NCBI RefSeq assembly: GCF_013358405.1
Contig: NZ_CP054836.1
Location: forward strand, 1-64,000
Direction of reading: 5' to 3'
Length of the DNA stretch: 64,000 nt
Origin: Oricola thermophila
GTDB taxonomy: Bacteria; Pseudomonadota; Alphaproteobacteria; Rhizobiales; Rhizobiaceae
In this document: positions 26,282 to 33,690 of the stretch, one piece after another
Layout of the letters: every line of letters begins with the position of its first letter
Position numbering within the stretch: the first letter of the stretch is position 1
The notes under the pieces: generated by a model
What the model was told of the DNA's origin: nothing
The model's input: only the letters and a program-made list of their open reading frames with translations
The model's database searches: none
Translations under genes and position numbers: made by a program

Positions 26282-26816
26282 TTTTGCTCTCCCCTGGCCG
26301 CCGCGAGGCGGCCAATTCATGTGGGCATGCTCCCGTGGCGTTTCCAGGTTCGCGCGCGACACCCGCCGGTCGTGCCGGCCTATCGGCCACGACTTTTCGG
26401 GAAATGGTGCGTGGTCGCGGGGCGGAGGCAGATGCGCGCTCAAGCGGAATCGGGGGGCGGCATGTTGGTCATCGGAGAGGCGGGCCTGCCGAGCTTGCGA
26501 CAGGTGCTCCTGCCAAGTCCTTCCGGTCGAAAAACCCTACGTCATTTACGCAAGGGTGGCTTTCAAGCGGCTGAAATATATGCCTTTTTACGTAGAGGAA
26601 TCCTTTCGGCTTCAAAATTCAACAATTGAAATTTTTCCAATAACATATATTCTCGATTCCGAATAAGTCACAAAAATACAACACATTCGATAACCATATA
26701 CTGTTCGCGTGCTGGAAATGCGGACAAGCCGATTGCAAAATCTAGGCATAAAAGGTTAGGTCATGCCGACATAATCGTGAGGAGTGGGGTTTGTGGTGTA
26801 CGGGACAAACGCAGGC
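26282..26816. other. Intergenic region upstream of the type I secretion operon
   Basis: This 535-base stretch has no convincing gene. The first half is GC-rich and starts with a hairpin (26295-26302 with 26307-26314, TGGCCGCC/GGCGGCCA, GCGA loop) that may end the sqr transcript. Short frames here have no family features or ribosome-binding site. From about 26560 the DNA becomes AT-rich, as expected for a promoter of the following operon. An ATTC-N8-GAAT element lies at 26649-26664. Confidence 0.7.
26648..26665. promoter_or_regulatory. Second ATTC-N8-GAAT element, before the secretion operon
   Basis: TATTC-N8-GAATA is a five-base inverted repeat with the same spacing as the operator before sqr, about 150 bases upstream of the TolC-type gene. 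It is shorter than the sqr site and lies in AT-rich DNA, so chance occurrence is possible. Confidence 0.35.
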
Positions 26817-28250
26817 ATGAAGCGAAAAGGTATTGCAGGGAGGATAGCCGCACTCATGCTGGGCGTTGCAATTGCACAGCCCGCACATGCGATCTCCCTC
26901 AACGAGGCGGTTACGGTCGCCGTCGAATCCAATCCCGAGATCGGGCAGGCCATCGAGAATCGCGAGGCGATCGAGTTCGAGTTGCGCCAGGCGCGCGGCC
27001 TGTTCCTGCCCAGCATAGACCTTGAAGGTTCGGTCGGCGTGCGTCGTCTCGACAGCCCCGGTCGCCGCCTCGGCGGTATCGCGGACGACTCGCTCTATCC
27101 GACGGAGGTATCGGCGGTCGCAACCCAGACGCTCTTCAATGGCGGCGGGCGACGGGCCGAGCTGGATCGCCAGGCATCGCGGGTCGATAGTGCATCGTTC
27201 CGGATCATGGAGCGCAGCGAATATATCGGCCTCCAGGTCGTGCGCGAATATCTCGAGTATCTCGTGCAGGCGCGCATCGTCGAGGAGACGCGGCAGAACC
27301 TCCAGTTCCATCGCTCGATACAGTCCAGCATCGCATCCGGCGTTGCAGGCGGTACGCTCACCGAGGCCGACCGGCAGCAGGTGCGCGAGCGCGTTCTGGC
27401 CGCGGAAGCCCGACTGAAGGAAGCCGAAGAGGAACTCGCTTCGGCCAAGATCCGGTTCCTGACCCTTGTCGGCAAGCCGCTCGACAGCGCAAGCAAACCG
27501 CCATCCGTGGCACCACGCCTGCCAAGCTCGCTTGACCAGGCGATCGGCCTTGCGAGGAAAAACAACCCGCGCGTTCACATGGCCAGCGCCGATATCGATG
27601 CGGCCGACGCTCTTGTCGACGCGGCACGCGCCGACTTTCTCCCGGAAATCTCGCTCGAGGGCCGGGCTCGCTACGGCGACGACATCGACGGCTCCGACGG
27701 CTACACCAGCGATCTGCAGGCCCGCGTCGTCGCCCGCTGGAATCTCTACCGGGGCGGCATAGACAAGGCCAACGAGCAGGAGCAGATCCGCCGGGCCAGC
27801 GAGCAGCGTCTCGTGCTTCACCAGATCCATCGCGAGATCGAGGAGGCCGTGCGTTCTTCCTGGGAGCGTCGCGTCCGCCAGGCCAGCCTGGCTTCGACCC
27901 TCAGGCAGCAGGCCCAGGAGAATGCCCGGCTGGTCAGTTCCTACCGCGAACAATTCCGCGTCGGCCAGCGTTCGCTTCTCGACGTGCTGGACGCGCAGAA
28001 TACCCGCTTCAACGTGGGCGTACTGGCGGCTACCGCCGAGTATGCGTCGCTGTTTGCCGAATACCGGCTCCTGGCAGCCACGGGCCAGCTCCTTTCCACG
28101 CTGGGGGTGACGCCGCCGAAGCAGGCGGATGCCTATGCGCGGACCGAGTTCGACGTACCGCCGACCGCGGCGACGGAAACCTATGCGCGGATGCCGTCCC
28201 GCCAGGTCAACGAACTGCCGATGGACCTGCTGGCTCCGGTGCGTAAATAG
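26817..28250 (+). CDS. TolC-family outer membrane channel of the Lap-like type I secretion system
   Basis: A 477-residue exported protein forming the outer-membrane duct. The signal peptide is MKRKGIAGRIAALMLGVAIAQPAHA, followed by the TolC-type start ISLNEAVTVAVESNPEI. The two internal repeats of long helices and the conserved closing region (FRVGQRSLLDVLDAQNTRFN, then ATGQLLSTLGV) match the LapE/TolC class. The ATG at 26817 is chosen because it starts the signal peptide; a GTG at 26784 in frame is possible. The LapB-type gene begins six bases after its stop, so they are cotranscribed. Confidence 0.92.
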   Translation: MKRKGIAGRIAALMLGVAIAQPAHAISLNEAVTVAVESNPEIGQAIENREAIEFELRQARGLFLPSIDLEGSVGVRRLDSPGRRLGGIADDSLYPTEVSAVATQTLFNGGGRRAELDRQASRVDSASFRIMERSEYIGLQVVREYLEYLVQARIVEETRQNLQFHRSIQSSIASGVAGGTLTEADRQQVRERVLAAEARLKEAEEELASAKIRFLTLVGKPLDSASKPPSVAPRLPSSLDQAIGLARKNNPRVHMASADIDAADALVDAARADFLPEISLEGRARYGDDIDGSDGYTSDLQARVVARWNLYRGGIDKANEQEQIRRASEQRLVLHQIHREIEEAVRSSWERRVRQASLASTLRQQAQENARLVSSYREQFRVGQRSLLDVLDAQNTRFNVGVLAATAEYASLFAEYRLLAATGQLLSTLGVTPPKQADAYARTEFDVPPTAATETYARMPSRQVNELPMDLLAPVRK

Positions 28251-28256
28251 CGAGCG

Positions 28257-30482
28257 GTGACAAGTCTCGGCGATCGCAATCCCGGAACCCGTCCAGATGC
28301 CGAAGCAGGCGGCGGCTCGATCGTGGCCGAGTCCTTTGACGCCTGCTTCATATCGCTCGCGCGCTTTTTCGGCCGTCCGTCATCCCCGACCGTCCTCTTC
28401 TCGGGCATCCCGCTTCCGGACCGCGACATCGGCCCGGAGGACGTCGAGCGGGTTGCGGAACGCATCGGACTGCGCGTGGAGGAAATGGCGCCGGGCGCCG
28501 TCGCCGCAGGCAAGCTGCAATTTCCCGCAATCGCGGAATTCTCCGATGGCGGATTCCTGTTCCTGGATGGAGAGAACTGGCCGCAGGGACGCATAGACCC
28601 GACGGACCGGAAGGCAATGCGTGCCGCGATCCAGTGGCTGACGAAACGCGGCCTGCGCAGGGTCTACATGTTCTCCGTCGTCTATCTCAACACCGCCGAA
28701 CGCCGGGAACTGGGCGGCTCGCAGGATATCGAACGGGGGCACTGGCTTTTCGGACCGATGCGCCATTTCTGGCGCGGCTATCTCTATATCGCGCTCGCGG
28801 CCCTGGTCATCAACGTGCTGGGCCTGGCCTCGCCGATCTTCATCATGAATGTCTATGACCGGGTATTGCCGAACAAGGCCACTTCGAGCCTGCTGGCCCT
28901 GGCCGTCGGCGTGGCGTTGGCGCTGCTCTTCGACCTGCTGCTGAAAACCGCGCGGTCGGCGATCATCGACCGGACCGGGCGCGCGATGGATCTCAAGATA
29001 TCCTATTCGCTGTTCGACAAGGTGCTTCATACCAGCATGGCGGCAGCACCCAGTTCGACGGGCGAATATGCCAGTCGGGTCAGCCAGTTCGAGTTCGTGC
29101 GCGAGTTCTTCACCTCGAACACGATCGCGACGCTGATCGATGCGCTGTTCGTGTTCGTCTTTCTCGGCGTCATTTACCTGATCGCAGGGTGGCTGTTTCT
29201 TATTCCCCTTTGCGCTTTCGCCATCGCGATCGCGACCGGCTTCGTGGCCCAGTACCGTATCGGCCGTCGCGTCGCGCGGGCCGCCAACGAGTCTGCGCAG
29301 CGCCAGTCCCTCCTCGTCGAGACCATCTCGACCATGGAAACGGTCAAGTCGCTGCGCGCCGAGGTGCCGCTGATCCGGCGCTGGATCGAGTTGACGAAGA
29401 ACTCGTCGCAGACGTCGGAGGAAATCAAGCAGCTTTCCTCCGGGGCGGCGAACTTCACGCAGTTCGTCCAGCAATCGGTGTCGATCTTCATCGTCATCGC
29501 GGGCGCTTTCGAATTCTCCAAGGGCAACATGTCGACCGGCGCGATCATCGCGGCCGTGATGCTGTCCGGCCGCACGGTGTCGCCGTTGTCGCAAATCGCG
29601 ATGACCCTGGCCCGGCTTCGGCAGGCACTCCTGTCGCTGCGCATCCTCGACGGCATAATGAACCAGGAGGAGGACCGTCCAAGCACGGTCGGCTTCGTGA
29701 ACCGTCCGGTCGTCGACGGAAGTTTCGCCTTCGACAACGTGACATTCCGCTATCCCGGCAGCGATGCGGATGTCCTGCGCAATGTCAGCTTTTCGGTAAA
29801 GAGCGGCGAGCGCGTGGGCATCATAGGCAAGATCGGGTCGGGCAAGACGACGATGGGCCGGCTGCTGTGCAACCTCTACGAGGCACAGGAAGGCCGGGTG
29901 CTCGTCAACGGCGTCGACATACGCCAGTACCATCAGGCCGAGATTCGCTCCGCTGTCGCCTATGCCGGACAGTCGGTGGACCTGTTCTCGGGCACGCTGA
30001 AGGAAAACCTCCAGCTGGCGCGTGCCGATGCGACGGACGAGGAGATCGTCGAGGCGGCCCGCAAGACCGGCGTCGACGAATTCGCCGCCCAGCATCCGCG
30101 CGGCTACGATCTTGCCGTCGGCGAACGCGGCAGCAACCTTTCCGGGGGCCAAAAGCAGGCGGTCGCCATCACCCGGCTGCTGCTTCGCAAGCCGAAGATC
30201 GTATTCCTCGACGAACCGTCTGGGGCCATGGACATGGCAACCGAAAAGCAACTGATCGGCAGCCTGGCGCGCTCGTTCGGACCGAACGTCACTCTCATCA
30301 TATCGACGCATCGCTACAGCCTCCTGGAGCTCGTGGACCGTCTGATCGTGCTCGACCGCGGCACCGTCATTGCCGACGGGCCGAAGGAAAAGGTCCTGGC
30401 CGCGCTTGCCGCGCGCGCCAATGCGGCACGCGAGAAGCCGACGCAGGGAAGCGGCGGAAATGCGGGGGCGGGCAAGCCATGA
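28257..30482 (+). CDS. LapB-type I secretion ATPase/permease
   Basis: A 741-residue ABC exporter energising adhesin secretion. Residues about 20-140 form a degenerate C39-peptidase-like domain (FDACFISLARFFGRP), which in LapB-type exporters binds rather than cleaves substrate. Six membrane helices follow (HFWRGYLYIALAALVINVLGLASPIFIMNVYDRV, then FVFVFLGVIYLIAGWLFLIPL). The ATPase has Walker A GKIGSGKTT near residue 525, the signature NLSGGQKQAVAI and Walker B IVFLDEPSGAMD. The start is a GTG at 28257 in good spacing with GAGCG; a GTG at 28323 is an alternative. Its stop overlaps the next start in ATGA. Confidence 0.93.
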   Translation: MTSLGDRNPGTRPDAEAGGGSIVAESFDACFISLARFFGRPSSPTVLFSGIPLPDRDIGPEDVERVAERIGLRVEEMAPGAVAAGKLQFPAIAEFSDGGFLFLDGENWPQGRIDPTDRKAMRAAIQWLTKRGLRRVYMFSVVYLNTAERRELGGSQDIERGHWLFGPMRHFWRGYLYIALAALVINVLGLASPIFIMNVYDRVLPNKATSSLLALAVGVALALLFDLLLKTARSAIIDRTGRAMDLKISYSLFDKVLHTSMAAAPSSTGEYASRVSQFEFVREFFTSNTIATLIDALFVFVFLGVIYLIAGWLFLIPLCAFAIAIATGFVAQYRIGRRVARAANESAQRQSLLVETISTMETVKSLRAEVPLIRRWIELTKNSSQTSEEIKQLSSGAANFTQFVQQSVSIFIVIAGAFEFSKGNMSTGAIIAAVMLSGRTVSPLSQIAMTLARLRQALLSLRILDGIMNQEEDRPSTVGFVNRPVVDGSFAFDNVTFRYPGSDADVLRNVSFSVKSGERVGIIGKIGSGKTTMGRLLCNLYEAQEGRVLVNGVDIRQYHQAEIRSAVAYAGQSVDLFSGTLKENLQLARADATDEEIVEAARKTGVDEFAAQHPRGYDLAVGERGSNLSGGQKQAVAITRLLLRKPKIVFLDEPSGAMDMATEKQLIGSLARSFGPNVTLIISTHRYSLLELVDRLIVLDRGTVIADGPKEKVLAALAARANAAREKPTQGSGGNAGAGKP

Positions 30483-31762
30483 TCGGTGAACGTCCATCCG
30501 GCTCGGCACGCGCGATCGTGCTTATCGTCGTTGCCATGATCGCGAGCTTTGCGGTCTGGGCATCGCAGACCGAGATCGACGAGATTGCGCGTGGCGAGGG
30601 ACGGGTCATTCCCGCCTCGCGCACGCAGACCATCCAGGCGACGGAAGCAGGGGTGGTCAAGGAGATCGCCGTCCAGATCGGCCAGGTGGTCAAGGAGGGA
30701 CAGCTCATCATCCGCCTCGACGACACGACGACCGCCTCCGATCTTGGCGAGGTGGAAGCGCGGGCGCGGGCGCTGAAAGCCCGTGTCGCGCGGCTGGAAG
30801 TCGAGGAAGCGGGCAACTGGGATGACGGATATGCCTGTCCGGCGGACGTCGCCGAGACGGCGCCCAGCATTTGCGAGAACGAGGAACGATTGCTGGCCGC
30901 CCGGCGCGCCGGCTTCCGCAACACGGAAGGCGTGCTGCAGCAGCGGCTGCTGCAACGCCGCAAGGAACTCGACGAGGCCAATGCCAACTTGCAGCGCCTG
31001 CTCGGGAGCCTGGAAATCAGCAAGCGGGAACTGGCACTGATCGAGCCAATGGCCAAGAGGCGCCTCGTTGCCGAAACCGAGCTGATCCGCGCCCAGCGCG
31101 CGATCAACGAGGTGGAAGGCGAAATCGCCGCGCTCAACGAGATGATTCCGCGGCTGCAGGGGGCGATTTCGGAGGCCGAGCTCCAGCTCAAGGAACTCGA
31201 ACTGCAATTCCGCCAGGAAGCGCTGACGCAGAAAACAGATGTCCTGGCGGAACTGTCGGTTCTCGAGGAATCGGCGCGCGGCGAGATGACCCGCGTCAGC
31301 CGGACCGATATCCGCTCCCCGGTCGACGGGGTCATCAACACCATGGAGATCAACACCATCGGCTCGTTCGTGCAGCCCGGAGCGGTGATCGCCGAAGTCG
31401 TGCCGACATCGGAAGAACTCCTGGTCGAGGCGCGCATCTCGCCGCGCGACGTCGCATTCGTGGTCCCCGGACAACCGGCGCTGGTCAAGATCACCGCGTT
31501 CGACTTCTCGATTTATGGCGGCCTCGAGGGGGAGGTGGTGAATGTCAGCCCGGACTCGATCGTCGACCAGAAGACCGGCGAACCCTATTTCGAGGTGAGG
31601 ATCAAGACGGACAGCGCGCAATTGCGCAAGGACGAGAACGTCTTCAACATCACGCCGGGCATGATCTGCACCGTCGATATCATCACCGGCCGCAAGACGA
31701 TTCTCCACTATCTCCTCAAGCCGATCAACAAGGCACGGCAGGAAGCCTTCACGGAGCGCTGA
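30479..31762 (+). CDS. LapC/HlyD-type membrane fusion protein
   Basis: The periplasmic adaptor linking the ABC exporter to the TolC-type channel. The 427-residue protein has one N-terminal membrane helix (IVLIVVAMIASFAVWA), a lipoyl-like half-motif (QATEAGVVKEIAVQIGQVVKEGQLIIRLDD), a long coiled coil (residues about 95-265) and the second lipoyl/barrel part (IRSPVDGVINTMEINTIGSFVQPGAVIAEVVP). The closing signature PYFEVRIKTD...GMICTVDIITGRKTILHYLLKPI is that of HlyD/LapC. The start ATG at 30479 overlaps the stop of the LapB gene by four bases; the same frame is open far upstream, but only as a shadow of LapB. Confidence 0.93.
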   Translation: MIGERPSGSARAIVLIVVAMIASFAVWASQTEIDEIARGEGRVIPASRTQTIQATEAGVVKEIAVQIGQVVKEGQLIIRLDDTTTASDLGEVEARARALKARVARLEVEEAGNWDDGYACPADVAETAPSICENEERLLAARRAGFRNTEGVLQQRLLQRRKELDEANANLQRLLGSLEISKRELALIEPMAKRRLVAETELIRAQRAINEVEGEIAALNEMIPRLQGAISEAELQLKELELQFRQEALTQKTDVLAELSVLEESARGEMTRVSRTDIRSPVDGVINTMEINTIGSFVQPGAVIAEVVPTSEELLVEARISPRDVAFVVPGQPALVKITAFDFSIYGGLEGEVVNVSPDSIVDQKTGEPYFEVRIKTDSAQLRKDENVFNITPGMICTVDIITGRKTILHYLLKPINKARQEAFTER

Positions 31763-31765
31763 GCG

Positions 31766-32398
31766 ATGAGCATTTCGCCCCGGACATATGGTATCGAGGA
31801 CATCGAGGGACTAGTCGAGACGATCAATGGCGAGCCGTTCTTCCGCGCGGTTTCCGCCTCGGGCAAGCGACACGGGCTGAGACTCGAACGCGACTACTGG
31901 TCCATGCTCGAGGCGATCGCGCACGAGGAGAAGGTGTCGCTCGGCGACATCATCGGCGCTCTCGAGGAGAACACCCGGAACGCGGGAAACCTGACGTCGG
32001 CGGTGAGGGTGTTCGTCGCCCGCTGGCTCGATGGCAGGCTGCGCGGCTTGCGCGAACGCATGTCGCCGACCGCCGTGAACAGCCTCGTCAATGCATGCCC
32101 GTCACCCGCCTTCGTGCTTTCGGCAACCCGGCAGCTCCGGTTCCACAATCCCGCATTCCTGCGCTACATCCGCATGACGATGCCGAGCGAGGAAGTCGAG
32201 CAGGTGGAGCGGCGGCTGCGGCTGCAGATCGACATGAACATGGACGACTTGCTGAACGAACTGCGCGATGCGAAGCGGGCCTTCGTGACGATGGGTTTCG
32301 CCATCGGCATCAACGATCGTCGCGTGCGCGGCCGCCTCAATGCCGTTCTCGCCCCGAGCTGGAGCGAGGACATGATCATCGGTTACGTGATCACCTGA
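31766..32398 (+). CDS. RHH_4 (ribbon-helix-helix) protein with PAS-like C-terminal half
   Basis: A 210-residue soluble protein. Residues about 35-90 match the RHH_4 domain: RLERDYWSMLEAIAHEEKVSLGDIIGALEEN, then NLTSAVRVFVARWL. Residues about 110-140 (CPSPAFVLSATRQLRFHNPAFLRYI) resemble the start of a PAS domain, and the remainder (MNMDDLLNELRDAKRAFVTMGFAIGINDRRV) is unassigned. The start is three bases after the LapC stop, so it is the fourth gene of the secretion operon. A role as a regulator of the adhesin system is an inference from position and the DNA-binding-type fold. Confidence 0.82.
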   Translation: MSISPRTYGIEDIEGLVETINGEPFFRAVSASGKRHGLRLERDYWSMLEAIAHEEKVSLGDIIGALEENTRNAGNLTSAVRVFVARWLDGRLRGLRERMSPTAVNSLVNACPSPAFVLSATRQLRFHNPAFLRYIRMTMPSEEVEQVERRLRLQIDMNMDDLLNELRDAKRAFVTMGFAIGINDRRVRGRLNAVLAPSWSEDMIIGYVIT

Positions 32399-32412
32399 CC
32401 GCCGGACGGCGG
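32399..32412. terminator. Short hairpin between converging secretion operon and lapG
   Basis: CCGCC/GGCGG with a GGAC loop lies directly after the stop of the RHH_4 gene, between two converging genes. It is short and lacks a T-run, so it is a weak candidate. Confidence 0.35.
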
Positions 32413-32418
32413 TTCCCC

Positions 32419-33426
32419 TCAGAGCGCGTCGGTCGGCAGGGCATCCCCGTCCGTGCCGGTCCAAAGGCCGGTCAGCTCGCCCGTCGCCGTACCGCTTTCG
32501 CCGGGCGCGATCGAGCCGAGGGTTATGCCGGCAGGCGCCGAGGCGACGTGCTCGCCGGACGGCTTGCCGTGAATCCATGACCGGTCGTCCGAAAAGGAAT
32601 AGAGCGGCATGTAGTGGGACACGGCGACGTCGCGATAGACCTCGTCGCGGACGTTGTCGAGAATGTAGTGCCCCCTGTTCGTGCTGACCGCGAGCACGGC
32701 ATGGTAGAGATCGCGCGCGGTGTCGCGGAGGACGACGAGGGACATCGACCGCGACGGCACGCCCATCTCGCGAAGCAGCGACATCTTCAGTATCGCGAAG
32801 TCCTCGCAGTCGCCGGCGCCGACGCGCATGGTCTCGGCGCCGGACGCCCAGTGATCGAGCGTGCCGTACACCCTGCTGTCGGGCGCGTAGGTGATCGAGC
32901 GGTTGACCAGCGCGTTGACCGCGCCAAGCCGGGCAAGGAAGCCGGCCCCGGACTTTTCGGCAATGGTCGCCCTTGCCGTCTCCAGCCTGGTCTCGCAGGC
33001 GAGGGTGCGGCATTGCGTGGACGCGGATACGGGGCCGGCGGAGCGAACGCGCTTCCAGTCGTCGCCCGGGCCGATCGGCGAGAAGGGGATCGCCACGGTG
33101 GCGAAGAAGCTGGAGGCCACCGAGCCGGTCGCCGTCGCGTCGATGCGCGGATTGCCCAGGGCCGAGCCGAGATGCGCCGAGAGGCGCTCTATGCCCCGGC
33201 GCGCCGCCGGGACGATGCCCGGAAGGCTCGCTGCCCGCGCCAGCGGAAAGGCCGTCGTCAGAAAGGCGGCGCGGCGTGCGAGAACGGCGGTGTCGCCGCC
33301 GTCGCCCGGCATCTTCGCGGCCGAAGCCGTGGCCGCCGCCGACGGTGCCGCGAATGCGGCCACGCCAAGCGCGGCGAGCGCGACGGTCGCGCCCCTGAAT
33401 CTGTTCTTGCCCGGCATTTTTGCCAT
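32419..33426 (-). CDS. lapG: LapG-type periplasmic cysteine protease (transglutaminase-like)
   Basis: In LapG systems this calcium-dependent protease releases the adhesin from the surface by cutting near its N-terminus. The 335-residue protein has an N-terminal export signal (FRGATVALAALGVAAFAAPSAAA). The catalytic triad of the bacterial transglutaminase-like cysteine proteinases is complete: C207 in GAGDCEDFAILK, H242 in LYHAVLAVST and D257 in YILDNV. The N-terminal 100 residues before the catalytic domain are Ala-rich. The gene converges on the secretion operon and is divergent from the adhesin gene. LapD, the usual inhibitor partner, was not seen in this window. Confidence 0.9.
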   Translation of the reverse strand: MAKMPGKNRFRGATVALAALGVAAFAAPSAAATASAAKMPGDGGDTAVLARRAAFLTTAFPLARAASLPGIVPAARRGIERLSAHLGSALGNPRIDATATGSVASSFFATVAIPFSPIGPGDDWKRVRSAGPVSASTQCRTLACETRLETARATIAEKSGAGFLARLGAVNALVNRSITYAPDSRVYGTLDHWASGAETMRVGAGDCEDFAILKMSLLREMGVPSRSMSLVVLRDTARDLYHAVLAVSTNRGHYILDNVRDEVYRDVAVSHYMPLYSFSDDRSWIHGKPSGEHVASAPAGITLGSIAPGESGTATGELTGLWTGTDGDALPTDAL

Positions 33427-33550
33427 CCCTGTTTTCAGGGAAGGCTAGCGAAGGGCCGTTTCCATCGGCTGAAGAGACGCGGTAAATTCCGGCATAAGCC
33501 GGAGCGTTCAATTTTATCGACCGCGAAACTGGTGCATTTCGGCAAGAATT

Positions 33551-33566
33551 GCATAATATAATATGC
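33551..33566. promoter_or_regulatory. Candidate operator GCATA-N6-TATGC, copy 1
   Basis: Perfect five-base inverted repeat with a six-base AT-rich spacer, followed by GTCA. It lies 125 bases before the adhesin start codon. Confidence 0.5.
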
Positions 33567-33602
33567 GTCACAATTAACCAATCGGAAATAATTGCCGCAT
33601 TC

Positions 33603-33618
33603 GCATATCTACGTATGC
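33603..33618. promoter_or_regulatory. Candidate operator GCATA-N6-TATGC, copy 2
   Basis: Same arms and spacer length as copy 1, followed by TTCA, exactly 52 bases downstream of it (about five helical turns). It lies 73 bases before the adhesin start codon. Confidence 0.5.
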
Positions 33619-33690
33619 TTCAAGCTTAACAAAATATTGCAATCCGTCACGGGTTCCGGCTCTTCTGCGGCAACAGCGGAGGGCTAGAAA

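Larger units (their letters stand above)
33427..33690. other. Divergent promoter region between lapG and the adhesin gene
   Basis: A 264-base region, AT-rich from about 33530. It holds a TCCGGC/GCCGGA hairpin with ATAA loop (33488-33503), two GCATA-N6-TATGC inverted repeats, and a GGAGGG ribosome-binding site for the adhesin. No gene is seen. Confidence 0.75.

Noticed and set aside
26319..26666. Two overlapping frames of about 100 residues upstream of the TolC-type gene
   Set aside because: Composition is Arg-rich and random, with no ribosome-binding site or family match; the end lies in AT-rich promoter-like DNA.
29189..30478. Upstream in-frame extension of the LapC gene
   Set aside because: It runs inside the LapB gene in another frame; the real LapC start is the ATG at 30479, overlapping the LapB stop.
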